The notes under the pieces: model-generated
What the model was told of the DNA's origin: nothing
The model's database searches: none
Seen by the model: only the letters and a program-made list of their open reading frames with translations
Part shown: positions 51,952 to 61,547 of the stretch, in pieces
Layout of the letters: each line of letters opens with the position of its first letter
Position numbering within the stretch: position 1 is the first letter of the stretch
Assembly (NCBI RefSeq): GCF_042263505.1
Contig: NZ_JBHKFI010000002.1
Location: 1-64,000 of the forward strand
DNA: 64,000 nt
From: Bacillus_BE sp042263505
GTDB lineage: Bacteria; Bacillota; Bacilli; Bacillales; Cytobacillaceae
Direction: 5' to 3'
Made by a program: the position numbers and the translations under genes

Positions 51952-53502
51952 GTGAAAGTAGGGGAAATTTTGAATACACAAGAGTCTTATTTATTCTGGA
52001 GATTGGCACATTATTTTATTGCTGTTCAGCAATATAGAATCATTCAACTATCGAAAGATCAAAATGAGCTATGGCTAGAAAAGATGGAGAATAAACGAGC
52101 AAGGGTCATTCGTTTACTTTGCCATAATTTAGATTGGAGCAATTGGCTTCAAAGGGATATTGAATTAACCTCTGCAAATGGAGAGAGTATCCGGAGACAA
52201 TTAAGAAAAGGAGAATTAAATGTATTAAATTTATATTTTTCTGAATATCCCCCTGTTGATGATTATCAATTTCGAATGGAGAAACCTTTTATTAATCCTC
52301 AAAGTAATAAAACACAGGTCGAATCGATCCTTTTTACAAGAGAAAATCAGATATCATCATTGGAGAAGTTAAGTCAACTATTTCAGGATCGATTATCGTT
52401 TTCGATTCCAGAGGATATTTCTGAAGATGAAATCGAAAAGGTTAAATCTGCGGCTTTAACTATAGCAGTAAACAAAATAAAAACTGAAAAATCAATGTTT
52501 GAATTTGGCAAACCTTTATTTACATATGTCTTTTTGGCGATTCAAATTATTATTTATCTTTTGATGGAAATAAGCGGTGGAAGTACAAATACTAATACCT
52601 TAATTAAATTTGGGGCAAAATTCAATCCACTTATTCTTGATGGTGAATGGTGGCGCTTTTTCACACCTATCTTTATACATATTGGCCTACTGCATTTATT
52701 TATGAATAGTTTAGCCTTGTATTATTTAGGCATTACCGTTGAAAAAATCTTTGGTCGGATTCGTTTTATTTTCATCTATTTGTTCGCTGGCTTTTGCGGT
52801 TCTTTGGCAAGCTTTCTTTTTAGTCCGAACCTATCGGCTGGAGCAAGTGGAGCTATCTTTGGCTGTTTCGGAGCACTGTTATTTTTCGGGCTCATGTACC
52901 CAAAGTTATTTATGAGGACGATGGGTCTTAATATCTTTATCGTCATTGCGATTAACTTAGCTTTTGGTTTCTCCATGGAAGGTATCGATAATGCTGGTCA
53001 TGTAGGGGGATTAATCGGCGGTTTCTTAGCAACGGGTATCCTACAATTTCCAAAAAAGAAGAAGTGGCTGCAACAGGGGGCTTTTTTCATCCTCTCTGCT
53101 GTTCTATCTATTAGCATGTTATATTATGGTTTTCATCATCGAACAAAATTACTCGATGAGCAGTCCACTTTGTATTTGGCACATGATTATATTCAATCCA
53201 ATGAATGGAAAAAAGCGAAAGGATTGCTAGATGAGTATATTGGAGAACATACAGATTCGGCTGATAGTTATTTCTTGCTTTCTTATACAGAAATCAAAAT
53301 GAATCAAGTGAATTTGGCAAAAGAGCATCTGCTTCAAACCATTGAATTAGAACCGAATATGGATGAAGCCCATTATAATTTGGCCTTAATATATGCTAAT
53401 TTACATGAACTTGATCAAGCAAAGAAATATGCTAATAAGGCAGCTGAAATTGACCCGGATAAAAAGGAATATCAAGATCTCGTTCAAAAACTTAATCAAT
53501 AA
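51952..53502 (+). CDS. gluP: Rhomboid intramembrane protease GluP
   Basis: 516 residues (B. subtilis YqgP 507). A cytosolic N-terminal domain (1-175) precedes seven membrane helices with the catalytic Ser in GASGAIFG and His in NAGHVGG, then a C-terminal TPR region (about 400-516). GluP cleaves membrane proteins and works with FtsH on the magnesium transporter MgtE. Start GTG 51952 is accepted; TTG 51970 behind AGGGGA is a possible alternative. Confidence 0.93.
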   Translation: MKVGEILNTQESYLFWRLAHYFIAVQQYRIIQLSKDQNELWLEKMENKRARVIRLLCHNLDWSNWLQRDIELTSANGESIRRQLRKGELNVLNLYFSEYPPVDDYQFRMEKPFINPQSNKTQVESILFTRENQISSLEKLSQLFQDRLSFSIPEDISEDEIEKVKSAALTIAVNKIKTEKSMFEFGKPLFTYVFLAIQIIIYLLMEISGGSTNTNTLIKFGAKFNPLILDGEWWRFFTPIFIHIGLLHLFMNSLALYYLGITVEKIFGRIRFIFIYLFAGFCGSLASFLFSPNLSAGASGAIFGCFGALLFFGLMYPKLFMRTMGLNIFIVIAINLAFGFSMEGIDNAGHVGGLIGGFLATGILQFPKKKKWLQQGAFFILSAVLSISMLYYGFHHRTKLLDEQSTLYLAHDYIQSNEWKKAKGLLDEYIGEHTDSADSYFLLSYTEIKMNQVNLAKEHLLQTIELEPNMDEAHYNLALIYANLHELDQAKKYANKAAEIDPDKKEYQDLVQKLNQ

Positions 53503-53621
53503 ATAAAATTTTCACCTAGGGTACGACCATGAACTACGAGGAAATTAGTATGATTTCCTTGATTCTTGTCAAAGATGTTTTATGTTACAAGAAAAAAGTG
53601 GAAGTATTCTTGAGGTGGATT

Positions 53622-55082
53622 ATGGAGGAGAAAACACAGACCAATGTATCGGGCAATTACTATAAGAATGTAAATTATCTAAAGGATGAACTAGGGGTCG
53701 GAAAAAACTTTGATATCATCCATTTAGATCTCGAATATGCGGAAACGAAAATGTCGTTATTTCTTGTTGATGGACTTGTAAAAGATAATCTCCTTCATTT
53801 ATTGTTAAAGTTTTTAGCGACGGTTAAGAAGGAGCAATTAGATGCAAATCTATTAACAAAGTTAATGAAGACCTATATTCCTCATATTGAAATTGAAGCA
53901 GTAGATGATTTAGATAAAGTGGTCGATCTTGTATTAGCAGGACCAACTGCAATGGTGGTTGAAGGCATTGATCAAGTCATTGTCATAGATGCAAGAACAT
54001 ATCCTGCACGTAGTCCAGAGGAACCAGACATTGAAAGAGTCGTTCGCGGTTCTCGCGATGGATTTGTAGAAACATTAGTATTTAATACGGCACTTACTCG
54101 CAGAAGAGTGAGAGATCGGACTTTACGAATGGAATACCTTCAGGTTGGCAGAAGATCAAAAACAGATATCGTGGTTTGTTATTTAGCCGATATTGCTAAT
54201 CCGGAGATTGTGAAACAAGTGAAAGATTCCATTTCTAAAATTGATACCGATGGTTTGCCGATGGCAGAAAAAACGGTAGAGGAATTTATTTCTGGCAGGC
54301 ACTGGAACCCGTTTCCAATGATTCGCTATACAGAAAGACCGGATACGGCAGCAACTCATCTTTTCGAAGGTCATGTATGCATTATTGTTGATGGGTCTCC
54401 TAGTGTTATGATTGCACCAACAACTTTTTGGCACCACCTACAGCATGCTGAGGATTATCGAAATAAGCCATTAGTAGGTGCTTATCTTCGAATGGTTCGA
54501 TTTATTGCTGTGTGGGCTTCGATTTTTTTGCTTCCTTTATGGTATCTTTTTGCAATTGATTCTAGCTTGCTCCCAGCTACATTAGACTTTATTGGTCCTA
54601 ATAAAGAAGGAGAACTCCCGCTTATTTTACAATTTTTAATGATTGAAATTGGGATCGATATGCTAAGAATGGCTGCTATCCATACCCCATCCTCCTTGGC
54701 CACAGCGCTCGGGCTAGTGGCTGCATTAATGATCGGTCAAGTGGCTGTTGAAGTTGGATTATTTATTAATGAAGTAGTTCTCTATTTAGCGATTGTTGCG
54801 ATTGGTACCTTTTCTACTCCAAGTTATGAACTAAGTCTTGCAAATAGAATTGTTAGAATGATCCTGCTTATCCTGACTGCAGTGTTTCAAACATATGGCT
54901 TTGTTTTGGGTGTAGCAGGGCTTTTCATCCTTTTAATTAGTATGAAATCATTTGGAGTCCCCTATTTTTGGCCGTTCATCCCATTTAATATTCGAGCGAT
55001 AAGAGATGTGTTTTTACGATCGCCTATCCCTTTAAAAAATAGGAGACCTAATATATTACATCCAAAGGATCCTGATCGCTAA
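53622..55082 (+). CDS. GerA-family spore germination protein (SpoVAF-like)
   Basis: About 486 residues (SpoVAF 493). The N-terminal KDELGVGKNFDII is close to SpoVAF. The cytosolic domain contains RVVRGSRDGFVETLVFN, then about five membrane helices and a basic C-terminal tail with PNILHPKDPDR. Such proteins sit in the inner spore membrane and affect nutrient-triggered release of dipicolinate. Here it stands alone, not in a spoVA operon. ATG 53622 follows GAGGTGG at a slightly short distance; the frame is open from 53529. Confidence 0.85.
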   Translation: MEEKTQTNVSGNYYKNVNYLKDELGVGKNFDIIHLDLEYAETKMSLFLVDGLVKDNLLHLLLKFLATVKKEQLDANLLTKLMKTYIPHIEIEAVDDLDKVVDLVLAGPTAMVVEGIDQVIVIDARTYPARSPEEPDIERVVRGSRDGFVETLVFNTALTRRRVRDRTLRMEYLQVGRRSKTDIVVCYLADIANPEIVKQVKDSISKIDTDGLPMAEKTVEEFISGRHWNPFPMIRYTERPDTAATHLFEGHVCIIVDGSPSVMIAPTTFWHHLQHAEDYRNKPLVGAYLRMVRFIAVWASIFLLPLWYLFAIDSSLLPATLDFIGPNKEGELPLILQFLMIEIGIDMLRMAAIHTPSSLATALGLVAALMIGQVAVEVGLFINEVVLYLAIVAIGTFSTPSYELSLANRIVRMILLILTAVFQTYGFVLGVAGLFILLISMKSFGVPYFWPFIPFNIRAIRDVFLRSPIPLKNRRPNILHPKDPDR

Positions 55083-55118
55083 AGATGCATTATTTATGAT
55101 TGAAAGACAATAATTTCC

Positions 55119-55148
55119 CAGACTGTTCTAATGAGCAGTCTGTTTTTT
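55119..55148 (+). terminator. Terminator after the SpoVAF-like gene
   Basis: CAGACTGTTC (55119-55128) pairs with GAGCAGTCTG (55133-55142, one G-U pair), followed by six T. Confidence 0.92.
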
Positions 55149-55160
55149 CATATTAGCAGC

Positions 55161-55189
55161 TTGAGGAGAACACTAAATTAGATTATACT
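55161..55189 (+). promoter_or_regulatory. Sigma-A promoter of yqgQ-glcK
   Basis: TTGAGG at 55161-55166 and TATACT at 55184-55189 are 17 bases apart. Confidence 0.6.
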
Positions 55190-55239
55190 TTTAAATGAAA
55201 AATGACTGATTACAAGTATGGATAAAATCGAGGGTTAAC

Positions 55240-55449
55240 ATGAAAAGTATATATGATATACAACAATTATTAAAAAGGTTTGGGACAATTATTTATGTTG
55301 GGGATCGAATCGGAGATTTAGATTTGATGGAGTCTGAAATTAAAGAACTTTATCAGGCAAATTTTATCGAACCTATTGAATATCAAACCGCGATATTATT
55401 GATTAGACATGAAAGGCAATTTTTGTTAGAGAAAGAAAAGAAAAAATAA
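55240..55449 (+). CDS. yqgQ: YqgQ family protein
   Basis: 69 residues (B. subtilis 71), helical, with the family core QLLKRFGTIIYVGDR and EIKELYQANFI. The protein may bind single-stranded RNA judging by a known structure, but function is unproven. It is fixed upstream of glcK in bacilli; the gap here is 33 bases. Confidence 0.9.
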   Translation: MKSIYDIQQLLKRFGTIIYVGDRIGDLDLMESEIKELYQANFIEPIEYQTAILLIRHERQFLLEKEKKK

Positions 55450-55482
55450 AGGCCTAAAGTACTTCAAGGGAGTGTGTTATGG

Positions 55483-56457
55483 ATGAGTGAGCAATGGCTA
55501 TTAGGTGTAGATTTGGGTGGAACAACTACCAAATTGGCTTTTTTAAGTCAGAATGGTGAAATTCTATACAAATGGGGAATTCCTACTGATAATTCTAATG
55601 ATGGTCAAAATATTACCATTAATATTGCTGAATCGATGGAACAAAAGCTAAGTGAATTAAAGCTAACAAAGAGCCATCTCCTTGGAATTGGAATGGGGGC
55701 ACCTGGTCCAGTTAATTATGAAAAGGGTATCATCTATAACACAGTAAATTTAGGCTGGCCAGATCATTATCCATTGATGGAGATGTTGCAAAAAGCAACA
55801 TCATTACCTGTTGCCATTGAAAATGATGCGAACTGTGCAGCGGCAGGTGAAATGTGGAAGGGTGCCGGAAATGGGTCAGCTAACGTTCTTTGTGTCACAC
55901 TTGGTACAGGAGTTGGTGGTGGAATTGTCGCGAATGGCCAAATTCTTCAAGGCTATCGCGGTGCAGGTGGTGAAATTGGTCATATCACTTCCGTAACAGA
56001 AGGTGGTGCACGTTGTGGCTGCGGCAAAACAGGTTGTTTAGAAACTGTTGCTTCAGCGACAGGAATTGTCAGGATTGCAACAGAAGAAATACAATCAAAG
56101 AAGAATACGTCAGGGAGTTTATTTGACCTCTATCAATTAAACGGAAGAATATCAGCGAAGGATGTTTTTGATTGTGCAAGCAAAGGTGATGCGAAGGCGC
56201 TTTTTGTTGTTGAACATGTGGCCCATTACTTAGGCTTAGCGCTTGCTAATATCGCGTCAACTGTGAATCCGGAAAAAATAGTACTTGGTGGAGGAGTTTC
56301 ACTGGCTGGAGATGTATTGCTGAAGCCTGTCCAAACATATTTTAACAAATATGTTTTTCCACCAATCAAGGATTATACATCAATTACCCTTGCTACTTTA
56401 GGAAATGATGCCGGGGTGATTGGTGCAGCGTGGCTGATTAAAAATCACTTGAAGTAA
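55483..56457 (+). CDS. glcK: ROK-family glucokinase
   Basis: About 324 residues (B. subtilis 321). The phosphate loop GVDLGGTTTK, catalytic Asp in ENDANCAAAGE, and the zinc signature HITSVTEGGARCGCGKTGCL, given in part, are all intact. It phosphorylates glucose and feeds glycolysis. AAGGGAGTG supports ATG 55483; GTG 55474 is part of that ribosome site. A terminator follows. Confidence 0.96.
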   Translation: MSEQWLLGVDLGGTTTKLAFLSQNGEILYKWGIPTDNSNDGQNITINIAESMEQKLSELKLTKSHLLGIGMGAPGPVNYEKGIIYNTVNLGWPDHYPLMEMLQKATSLPVAIENDANCAAAGEMWKGAGNGSANVLCVTLGTGVGGGIVANGQILQGYRGAGGEIGHITSVTEGGARCGCGKTGCLETVASATGIVRIATEEIQSKKNTSGSLFDLYQLNGRISAKDVFDCASKGDAKALFVVEHVAHYLGLALANIASTVNPEKIVLGGGVSLAGDVLLKPVQTYFNKYVFPPIKDYTSITLATLGNDAGVIGAAWLIKNHLK

Positions 56458-56479
56458 GGTCTATATTGAGAATTTTGAT

Positions 56480-56552
56480 AAAGGTCTAATAATCTTCTTC
56501 ATGATATTAAGAAAAATGGTTCCTTCATGAGAAGATTTTGTTAGACCTTTTT
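56480..56552 (+). terminator. Terminator after glcK
   Basis: AAAGGTCTAA (56480-56489) pairs with TTAGACCTTT (56541-56550); inner ATCTTCTTCATGA and TCATGAGAAGAT extend the stem. Confidence 0.85.
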
Positions 56553-56644
56553 CCATTCACCCATTAAAAATTGGATTCCAAGTGCAAAACTCCATTTTCC
56601 TCTAATATGTATGATATGAATAGCAAAAAAGGGAGGAAGGCTTT

Positions 56645-57832
56645 ATGGAGGTATTTTTTCGAGATGGAGATAGCTTGGATTATTATGCTCAGCTTTTTGG
56701 AATTTCGTTAAATTTATTAAGAGATTCGAATAGCAATATTGATTTTTCACAAATGAAAAGTGGTCAACCCATTCAAATACCTGGTTTTGCTTTAGAGCAT
56801 CACATGCTTGGGATAAATGATCAGCTTTATTTTTTGGCAGCAGAAAGAAATTTATCTCTTGATGCTATTAAGCTTGTCAATCAAGATTGTCATTTTGCAG
56901 AGCTTATGATTGGCTCCAACATCTATTTGCCAAAAAGAGTTAATCGAGCTGTTGTAAATCGGAGGAGGGCATATGATTATTCTGCTCTTACAGAAGATAT
57001 CGAAGCTTTAAATGCTCTGTACCCATTTATTCGGATAAATGAGATTGGAAAGAGTGTTTTAGGGAAATCCATTTATGAATTGCGCTTAGGAAGGGGACAA
57101 AAGAAGGTGCATATGAATGCTTCTTTCCACGCAAATGAATGGATTACCTCTTCTGTTCTTATGGAATTATTAAATGCCTTTCTACTTACTATGATGAATT
57201 TTCAAAAGATGAGACATATTAATACGGCAGAATTATATGAACTCGTTGATCTGTCCATTGTTCCGATGGTCAATCCAGATGGGGTTAACCTTGTGATTAA
57301 TGGTTTACCGGAACAAAACAGTCGAGAACTGATTCGAATGAACGATGATAATCAAGATTTTTCAGGATGGAAGGCTAATATCAGAGGAGTAGATTTAAAT
57401 AATCAATTTCCTGCTAATTGGGAGATTGAGAAGGAAAGAAAAATACCACAATCTCCTGCCTTTAGAGATTATCCTGGAGAAAAGGCACTGTCAGAGCCCG
57501 AAGCAATAGCAATGGAAAAATTAGCCGAAGATCATCCGTTTTCGCGTGTCATTGCCTTTCATACACAAGGAGAAGAGTTTTACTGGGGTTATGAAGGGAA
57601 AGAGCCAGTAGAATCATTCATGCTTGCATCTGAGTTTGAACGGTGGAGTGGCTATAAATCCATTCAAAACGTCGACAGTCATGCAGGTTTCAAGGACTGG
57701 TTTATTCAAACCTTCAGAAAACCAGGCTTTACGATTGAATTGGGGAGGGGAATTAATCCGTTACCACTATCGCAATTTCCGGAAATCTATCGTAAAGTGG
57801 AAGGAATTTTTCTAGCAGCGCTCTATTTGTAA
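56645..57832 (+). CDS. yqgT: Gamma-D-glutamyl-L-diamino acid endopeptidase (M14, LysM)
   Basis: 395 residues (B. subtilis YqgT 376). Two LysM repeats (about 1-48 and 50-97) bind peptidoglycan. The M14 zinc peptidase domain has His162 and Glu165 (FHANEW), a third ligand His306 and catalytic Glu365 (TIELGRG). It cleaves stem-peptide bonds and is relevant to sporulation or wall recycling. No signal peptide is seen, so it may be released into the forespore space or act in the cytosol. GGGAGGAAGG precedes the ATG. Confidence 0.93.
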   Translation: MEVFFRDGDSLDYYAQLFGISLNLLRDSNSNIDFSQMKSGQPIQIPGFALEHHMLGINDQLYFLAAERNLSLDAIKLVNQDCHFAELMIGSNIYLPKRVNRAVVNRRRAYDYSALTEDIEALNALYPFIRINEIGKSVLGKSIYELRLGRGQKKVHMNASFHANEWITSSVLMELLNAFLLTMMNFQKMRHINTAELYELVDLSIVPMVNPDGVNLVINGLPEQNSRELIRMNDDNQDFSGWKANIRGVDLNNQFPANWEIEKERKIPQSPAFRDYPGEKALSEPEAIAMEKLAEDHPFSRVIAFHTQGEEFYWGYEGKEPVESFMLASEFERWSGYKSIQNVDSHAGFKDWFIQTFRKPGFTIELGRGINPLPLSQFPEIYRKVEGIFLAALYL

Positions 57833-57930
57833 GCTTTTAAATAAAAATTGTAAAAAAATACAAATTCATGAAACATTTATATGATTTATACGTAGAACAA
57901 AAGAAGGATAATTTGTAAGTGGGTGTGGAA

Positions 57931-59115
57931 ATGAAATCGAAAATAAGTAACGATAAAGCGAACTTTCTTTTTTTGTTTATGATAATCATAGTTTCCGCAC
58001 TTTTAATCGCTAGTGGTTGTGAACGCAATAAGGAATTTGTGTCTCATAAAGCAAATAAAGAGAAAAAAACACATGAAATAAATAATCAAGTCGTTATGAA
58101 AGACCCTATTGTCCTAGAGGACAGAGATTTTTATTCTATTTATGGCTGGTTGGATGATCATACGATTTTTTTTACGACAGAAGAAAATCAGGGTGGAAGT
58201 GTTTATGAGTATGACTTGATAAATGGACGAAAAAAATTACTCTATAAAAGTGAATACCCAATTGTGACAGCAGCAGCCAGTTATTCGAAAAAAAGGATAC
58301 TCTTGCAGTCTTCGAAGTCTTCCTATATGGGGATACTTACGGTATTGGACAGAGGAGGAAAGGTATATTTTTCTAAAGAAATCCCATCAACAGAATTATC
58401 ATTTGAGTGGAATCAATATGATGAGGATAAGCTTCTAGTATCAGCTTTTAAAGAAGATTGGTCATTTCAATCTTTTCTTGTGAATGTGGTTGATAATGCT
58501 TGGACTCCTTTAAAAATAAAACAGCCATTTGCTGATTGGTTAGATAAAAATGAATTGTTGTATTTAGATTGGGATAATGACAAGCTTTCTTTGTTTGCCC
58601 CTTTGATTAAAATGAATTTGGATGATGGGAATACGAGCAAGATAGAAGATCATGTTTTTCAGGTTCATACGCTTCATGATCATCTTCTGACTATAACCGT
58701 TAATGAAAATGATAGGGAGCATGCCATCTATTCTTTTTATACAGATTCGTTAAAAAAAGTGAGATCGATCAAACTTTTTCAATTGACGCGGTATTCTGAT
58801 TGGCTAGTGCCATTTTTTGATTATGATGTAATAAATTCCCGGTTTATTACGTTTCAACCCTTAAATAGTGGTGATGTTGATTTCTACAATAAAGGATTTC
58901 AGCTTGTTTCCTATTCCTTAAAAGATGATAGTCAGGAAATGATATTAGATGATATGAAAAACGAACCTTTAAGTTGTTCTCCGAGTGGCAATTACTGTTT
59001 GTATGGCAATTATTTAGAGAATTTAATCGATATGAAAACAAAGAAAATCATGAAATTAGTAAAAGAAACCTCAACTGAATCAGGAGAGGTGAAATCAATA
59101 GAGAGAGCTTCGTAA
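57931..59115 (+). CDS. yqgU: YqgU-like lipoprotein
   Basis: About 394 residues. A signal sequence ends in the lipobox LLIASGC, followed by a charged linker. The remaining part is a beta-rich domain reminiscent of a WD40/TolB-like propeller (GWLDDHTIFF, SYSKKRILLQS, DWLDKNELLYLDWD repeats). It is predicted to sit on the outer membrane surface, function unknown. ATG 57931 is preferred over GTG 57919, but the ribosome site is weak. The position behind yqgT matches B. subtilis. Confidence 0.82.
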   Translation: MKSKISNDKANFLFLFMIIIVSALLIASGCERNKEFVSHKANKEKKTHEINNQVVMKDPIVLEDRDFYSIYGWLDDHTIFFTTEENQGGSVYEYDLINGRKKLLYKSEYPIVTAAASYSKKRILLQSSKSSYMGILTVLDRGGKVYFSKEIPSTELSFEWNQYDEDKLLVSAFKEDWSFQSFLVNVVDNAWTPLKIKQPFADWLDKNELLYLDWDNDKLSLFAPLIKMNLDDGNTSKIEDHVFQVHTLHDHLLTITVNENDREHAIYSFYTDSLKKVRSIKLFQLTRYSDWLVPFFDYDVINSRFITFQPLNSGDVDFYNKGFQLVSYSLKDDSQEMILDDMKNEPLSCSPSGNYCLYGNYLENLIDMKTKKIMKLVKETSTESGEVKSIERAS

Positions 59116-59136
59116 ACAAAGCGAGAGTAGAAAAAT

Positions 59137-59162
59137 AAAAGACTGCCAAGGGGCAGTCTTTT
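59137..59162. terminator. Terminator between yqgU and the DUF2759 gene
   Basis: AAAAGACTGCC (59137-59147) pairs with GGCAGTCTTTT (59152-59162). A and T runs allow both directions. Confidence 0.85.
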
Positions 59163-59174
59163 AAGCTTTTCATA

Positions 59175-59348
59175 TCACTGAGCTGCTGGAAATCCGGAAT
59201 GAACAATCGTCATAATCGCAAACCAACCGAATACAGCAACCGCTCCAACACCAAATATAATTCCAGGTACATTTTTGTTTTTAATTGCACTAAACGCACC
59301 GTATAAAGCGAGAAGAGCAACTAGCATAAAAATGATAACAAGTCCCAT
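59175..59348 (-). CDS. yqgW: DUF2759 small membrane protein (YqgW-like)
   Basis: 57 residues, MGLVIIFMLVALLALYGAF at the start, with two membrane helices and a short C-terminal SGFPAAQ. The minus-strand ribosome site GGGGGC is eight bases before ATG 59348. The pattern and place match the DUF2759 family of bacilli. Function unknown. Confidence 0.82.
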   Translation of the reverse strand: MGLVIIFMLVALLALYGAFSAIKNKNVPGIIFGVGAVAVFGWFAIMTIVHSGFPAAQ

Positions 59349-59653
59349 TAAGAATGCCCCCTTTTTGTTTTAATCAGCAGTAAACTAGCCTATGTGAAAA
59401 TAATTTCAGGCATCGTACCTTTGTGTTATAGCTATTATGTACACTCGAATCTATTTTATAATTTTTTTATTTGTTTGTCGAGGTGAAAAAGTGACACTTC
59501 TTTGTCAAATGGGCACACTATTTTGAAAATTGTATTAGGATCAAGAGAGTTTCCTTCTAAGAAGTTAATCGAAGGGTGAAGAAGTGTTTTTTGTATTCAT
59601 TTCCGAAATGAATAGTGTAAAATAATACTTAATCTAAATTATGGAGGTGCCTG
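59349..59653. other. Intergenic region upstream of yqgX
   Basis: No gene is seen. A perfect palindrome ATTCATTTC-C-GAAATGAAT lies at 59594-59612 and could be an operator. It is followed by AATAGTGTAAAA (59610-59621), identical to the sequence upstream of the methyltransferase gene at 60411-60422. A TAAAAT at 59617-59622 is a possible -10. Confidence 0.5.
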
Positions 59654-60289
59654 ATGGAGTATATTCAAATCCCTCTTGGACCAATACAAACGAATTGTTA
59701 TATTGTAAAAAACGAGAATCAATCCTGCCTAATTTTTGATCCAGGTGCTGAAGGGAATAAACTGATACAGTTTCTAAAAAATGAAGGATTGAACCCGGTG
59801 GCGATTTTATTAACGCATGCCCACTTTGATCATATTGGGGCCGTTGATGATATTCGAGATTACTTCCAAATTCCAGTTTATTTGCATGAAAATGAAGCGG
59901 ATTGGTTAGGAAATCCTGATTTGAATGGATCTAATTTTTTGACCCACGATTTGTTGATCAAAATAAAACCTGCTGATTATCTTCTAAAAGGGGAGAAGGA
60001 ACTAAAGATTGGCGATTTCTCATTCTTTAGTTATGAAACCCCTGGCCATTCACCAGGGAGTCTTTCCTATTATTTTCAAGATAGCCGTTACGTTATTTCA
60101 GGGGATGCTTTATTTCAAGGAAGCATTGGCAGGACAGATTTAGTTGGCGGCAACCATGACCAATTAATTGAAAGTATTCACGCAAAGCTTTTAACCTTAG
60201 CTGAGGACACCATTGTTCTTCCGGGTCATGGACCTTCGACGACGATTGGCATGGAAATGGATTCTAACCCTTTTCTTAATGGATTTTAA
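59654..60289 (+). CDS. yqgX: Metallo-beta-lactamase fold hydrolase YqgX
   Basis: 211 residues. The THAHFDH motif and later His in TPGHSPGS, Asp in SGDALF and His in PGHGP make the two-metal site of glyoxalase II-like hydrolases. Such enzymes hydrolyse thioesters of bacillithiol or other small thiols; the exact substrate is unknown. ATGGAGGTG precedes the ATG. A strong terminator follows. Confidence 0.93.
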   Translation: MEYIQIPLGPIQTNCYIVKNENQSCLIFDPGAEGNKLIQFLKNEGLNPVAILLTHAHFDHIGAVDDIRDYFQIPVYLHENEADWLGNPDLNGSNFLTHDLLIKIKPADYLLKGEKELKIGDFSFFSYETPGHSPGSLSYYFQDSRYVISGDALFQGSIGRTDLVGGNHDQLIESIHAKLLTLAEDTIVLPGHGPSTTIGMEMDSNPFLNGF

Positions 60290-60294
60290 ACCAT

Positions 60295-60329
60295 AGAAAA
60301 GCCCTTCTTTAATGAAGAAGGGCTTTTCT
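60295..60329 (+). terminator. Terminator after yqgX
   Basis: AGAAAAGCCCTTCTT (60295-60309) pairs perfectly over 15 bases with AAGAAGGGCTTTTCT (60315-60329). Confidence 0.9.
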
Positions 60330-60366
60330 GGGGGATGTTCTATTCATAATAATGGGAGGGAATCTA

Positions 60367-60418
60367 GTTAAGCTACTAACTTAACAATATAACATAGATA
60401 ACACTATGTCAATAGTGT
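60367..60418 (+). promoter_or_regulatory. Cluster of three nested inverted repeats, candidate operator
   Basis: GTTAAG/CTTAAC (60367-60385), ACATAG/CTATGT (60392-60409) and ACACTAT/ATAGTGT (60401-60418) lie directly before the methyltransferase gene. A TTAACA at 60381 may be a -35. ACACTAT half-sites also occur before the HTH regulator gene. Confidence 0.5.
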
Positions 60419-60440
60419 AAAACAAAAAGAAGGGAAAAAT

Positions 60441-61511
60441 ATGCAAAATTACCTGAAAAGTAAAATTTTACAATCTCCTTCACAACAAATTACATATGCA
60501 GATTTTATCCATGAAGCACTATATCATCCAATGATGGGCTATTATATGAGAGAAAGTGAAAAGGTTGGGCGAGCAGGAGATTTTATCACCACCAGTAACA
60601 TATCTGATATTTATGGAAAAGTGATTGCCCGTTGGTTTGCCAAGCTAGTGGAAGAAAAGGGGATATTTCCTGCTGTTTTGGAGATTGGTGCTGGAAATGG
60701 AAGGTTTGCCAAGTCTTTTATTGAAGAATGGAAACAAATAGAGGAAAAACCTCTCCAATATTTGATTTTGGAAGCGAGCCCCGATCATCAGAAACGGCAG
60801 CAGGAAATCATTCATTTTGATGAAAATATTAAACAAGCTGCTTCATTAGCTGACTTTAAGTCATTTAAAGGTATGGTTTTTTCTAATGAACTATTTGATG
60901 CTCTTCCTGTTCATGTCATAGAGAAGCATCATAATCAGATTATGGAAGTCATGATAGCCGTTGAAGAAAACGAACTTGTTGAAAAGCTTGTTCCGCTCAA
61001 AAATGAAGCTATTCTAAACTTTATTGAAAGAAATGCTCTCAAGCTTCAGGATGGACAAAGGATCGAAATTCCTCTTGCCATGCTGGATTTAGTTAAAAAT
61101 ATTGCGAAGACCCTCGATCAGGGAATCATCGTGACGGTTGACTATGGCTATACAAATAAGGAATGGATGGAGCCTATGCATAAAGAGGGGAGTTTGCGTG
61201 GCTATCACAAACATAGACAATGGAATGATGTGCTAAAGCTTCCTGGTGAAATGGATATCACTAGTCATGTCCATTTTGATTCCTTGATCCGGGCTGGTGA
61301 AGAAGAAGGTTTATGCTTTTATAAAAAAATGAGGCAGGATGAATTTTTTCTTTCAATAGGTCTTTTAGAAGAACTACAAACACATGCGGATCCTAATCCG
61401 TTTTCAGAGGTAAGCAGAAGAAATCGCGCCATTCGCAGCTTAATTATGCCTGATGGAATAAGCTCGTTTTTTCATGTCATTATTCAATTGAAGGGAATTG
61501 ACGAGATATAA
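60441..61511 (+). CDS. MidA/DUF185-type SAM-dependent methyltransferase
   Basis: 356 residues. The SAM motif LEIGAGNGRFAKSF lies near residue 80. The family-specific ITYADFIHEALYHPMMGYY opening, SNELFDALPVH and VTVDYG are typical. Relatives (human NDUFAF7/MidA) methylate an arginine of complex I; the bacterial target is not known. AGAAGGGAAAAAT precedes the ATG. It sits behind a cluster of palindromes and ends at a bidirectional terminator. Confidence 0.9.
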   Translation: MQNYLKSKILQSPSQQITYADFIHEALYHPMMGYYMRESEKVGRAGDFITTSNISDIYGKVIARWFAKLVEEKGIFPAVLEIGAGNGRFAKSFIEEWKQIEEKPLQYLILEASPDHQKRQQEIIHFDENIKQAASLADFKSFKGMVFSNELFDALPVHVIEKHHNQIMEVMIAVEENELVEKLVPLKNEAILNFIERNALKLQDGQRIEIPLAMLDLVKNIAKTLDQGIIVTVDYGYTNKEWMEPMHKEGSLRGYHKHRQWNDVLKLPGEMDITSHVHFDSLIRAGEEEGLCFYKKMRQDEFFLSIGLLEELQTHADPNPFSEVSRRNRAIRSLIMPDGISSFFHVIIQLKGIDEI

Positions 61512-61512
61512 A

Positions 61513-61539
61513 AAAAGCGATGGGAAACCCATCGCTTTT
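61513..61539. terminator. Bidirectional terminator after the MidA-type gene
   Basis: AAAAGCGATGGG (61513-61524) and CCCATCGCTTTT (61528-61539) pair perfectly around AAA. Confidence 0.92.
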
Positions 61540-61547
61540 CTTGTAGA

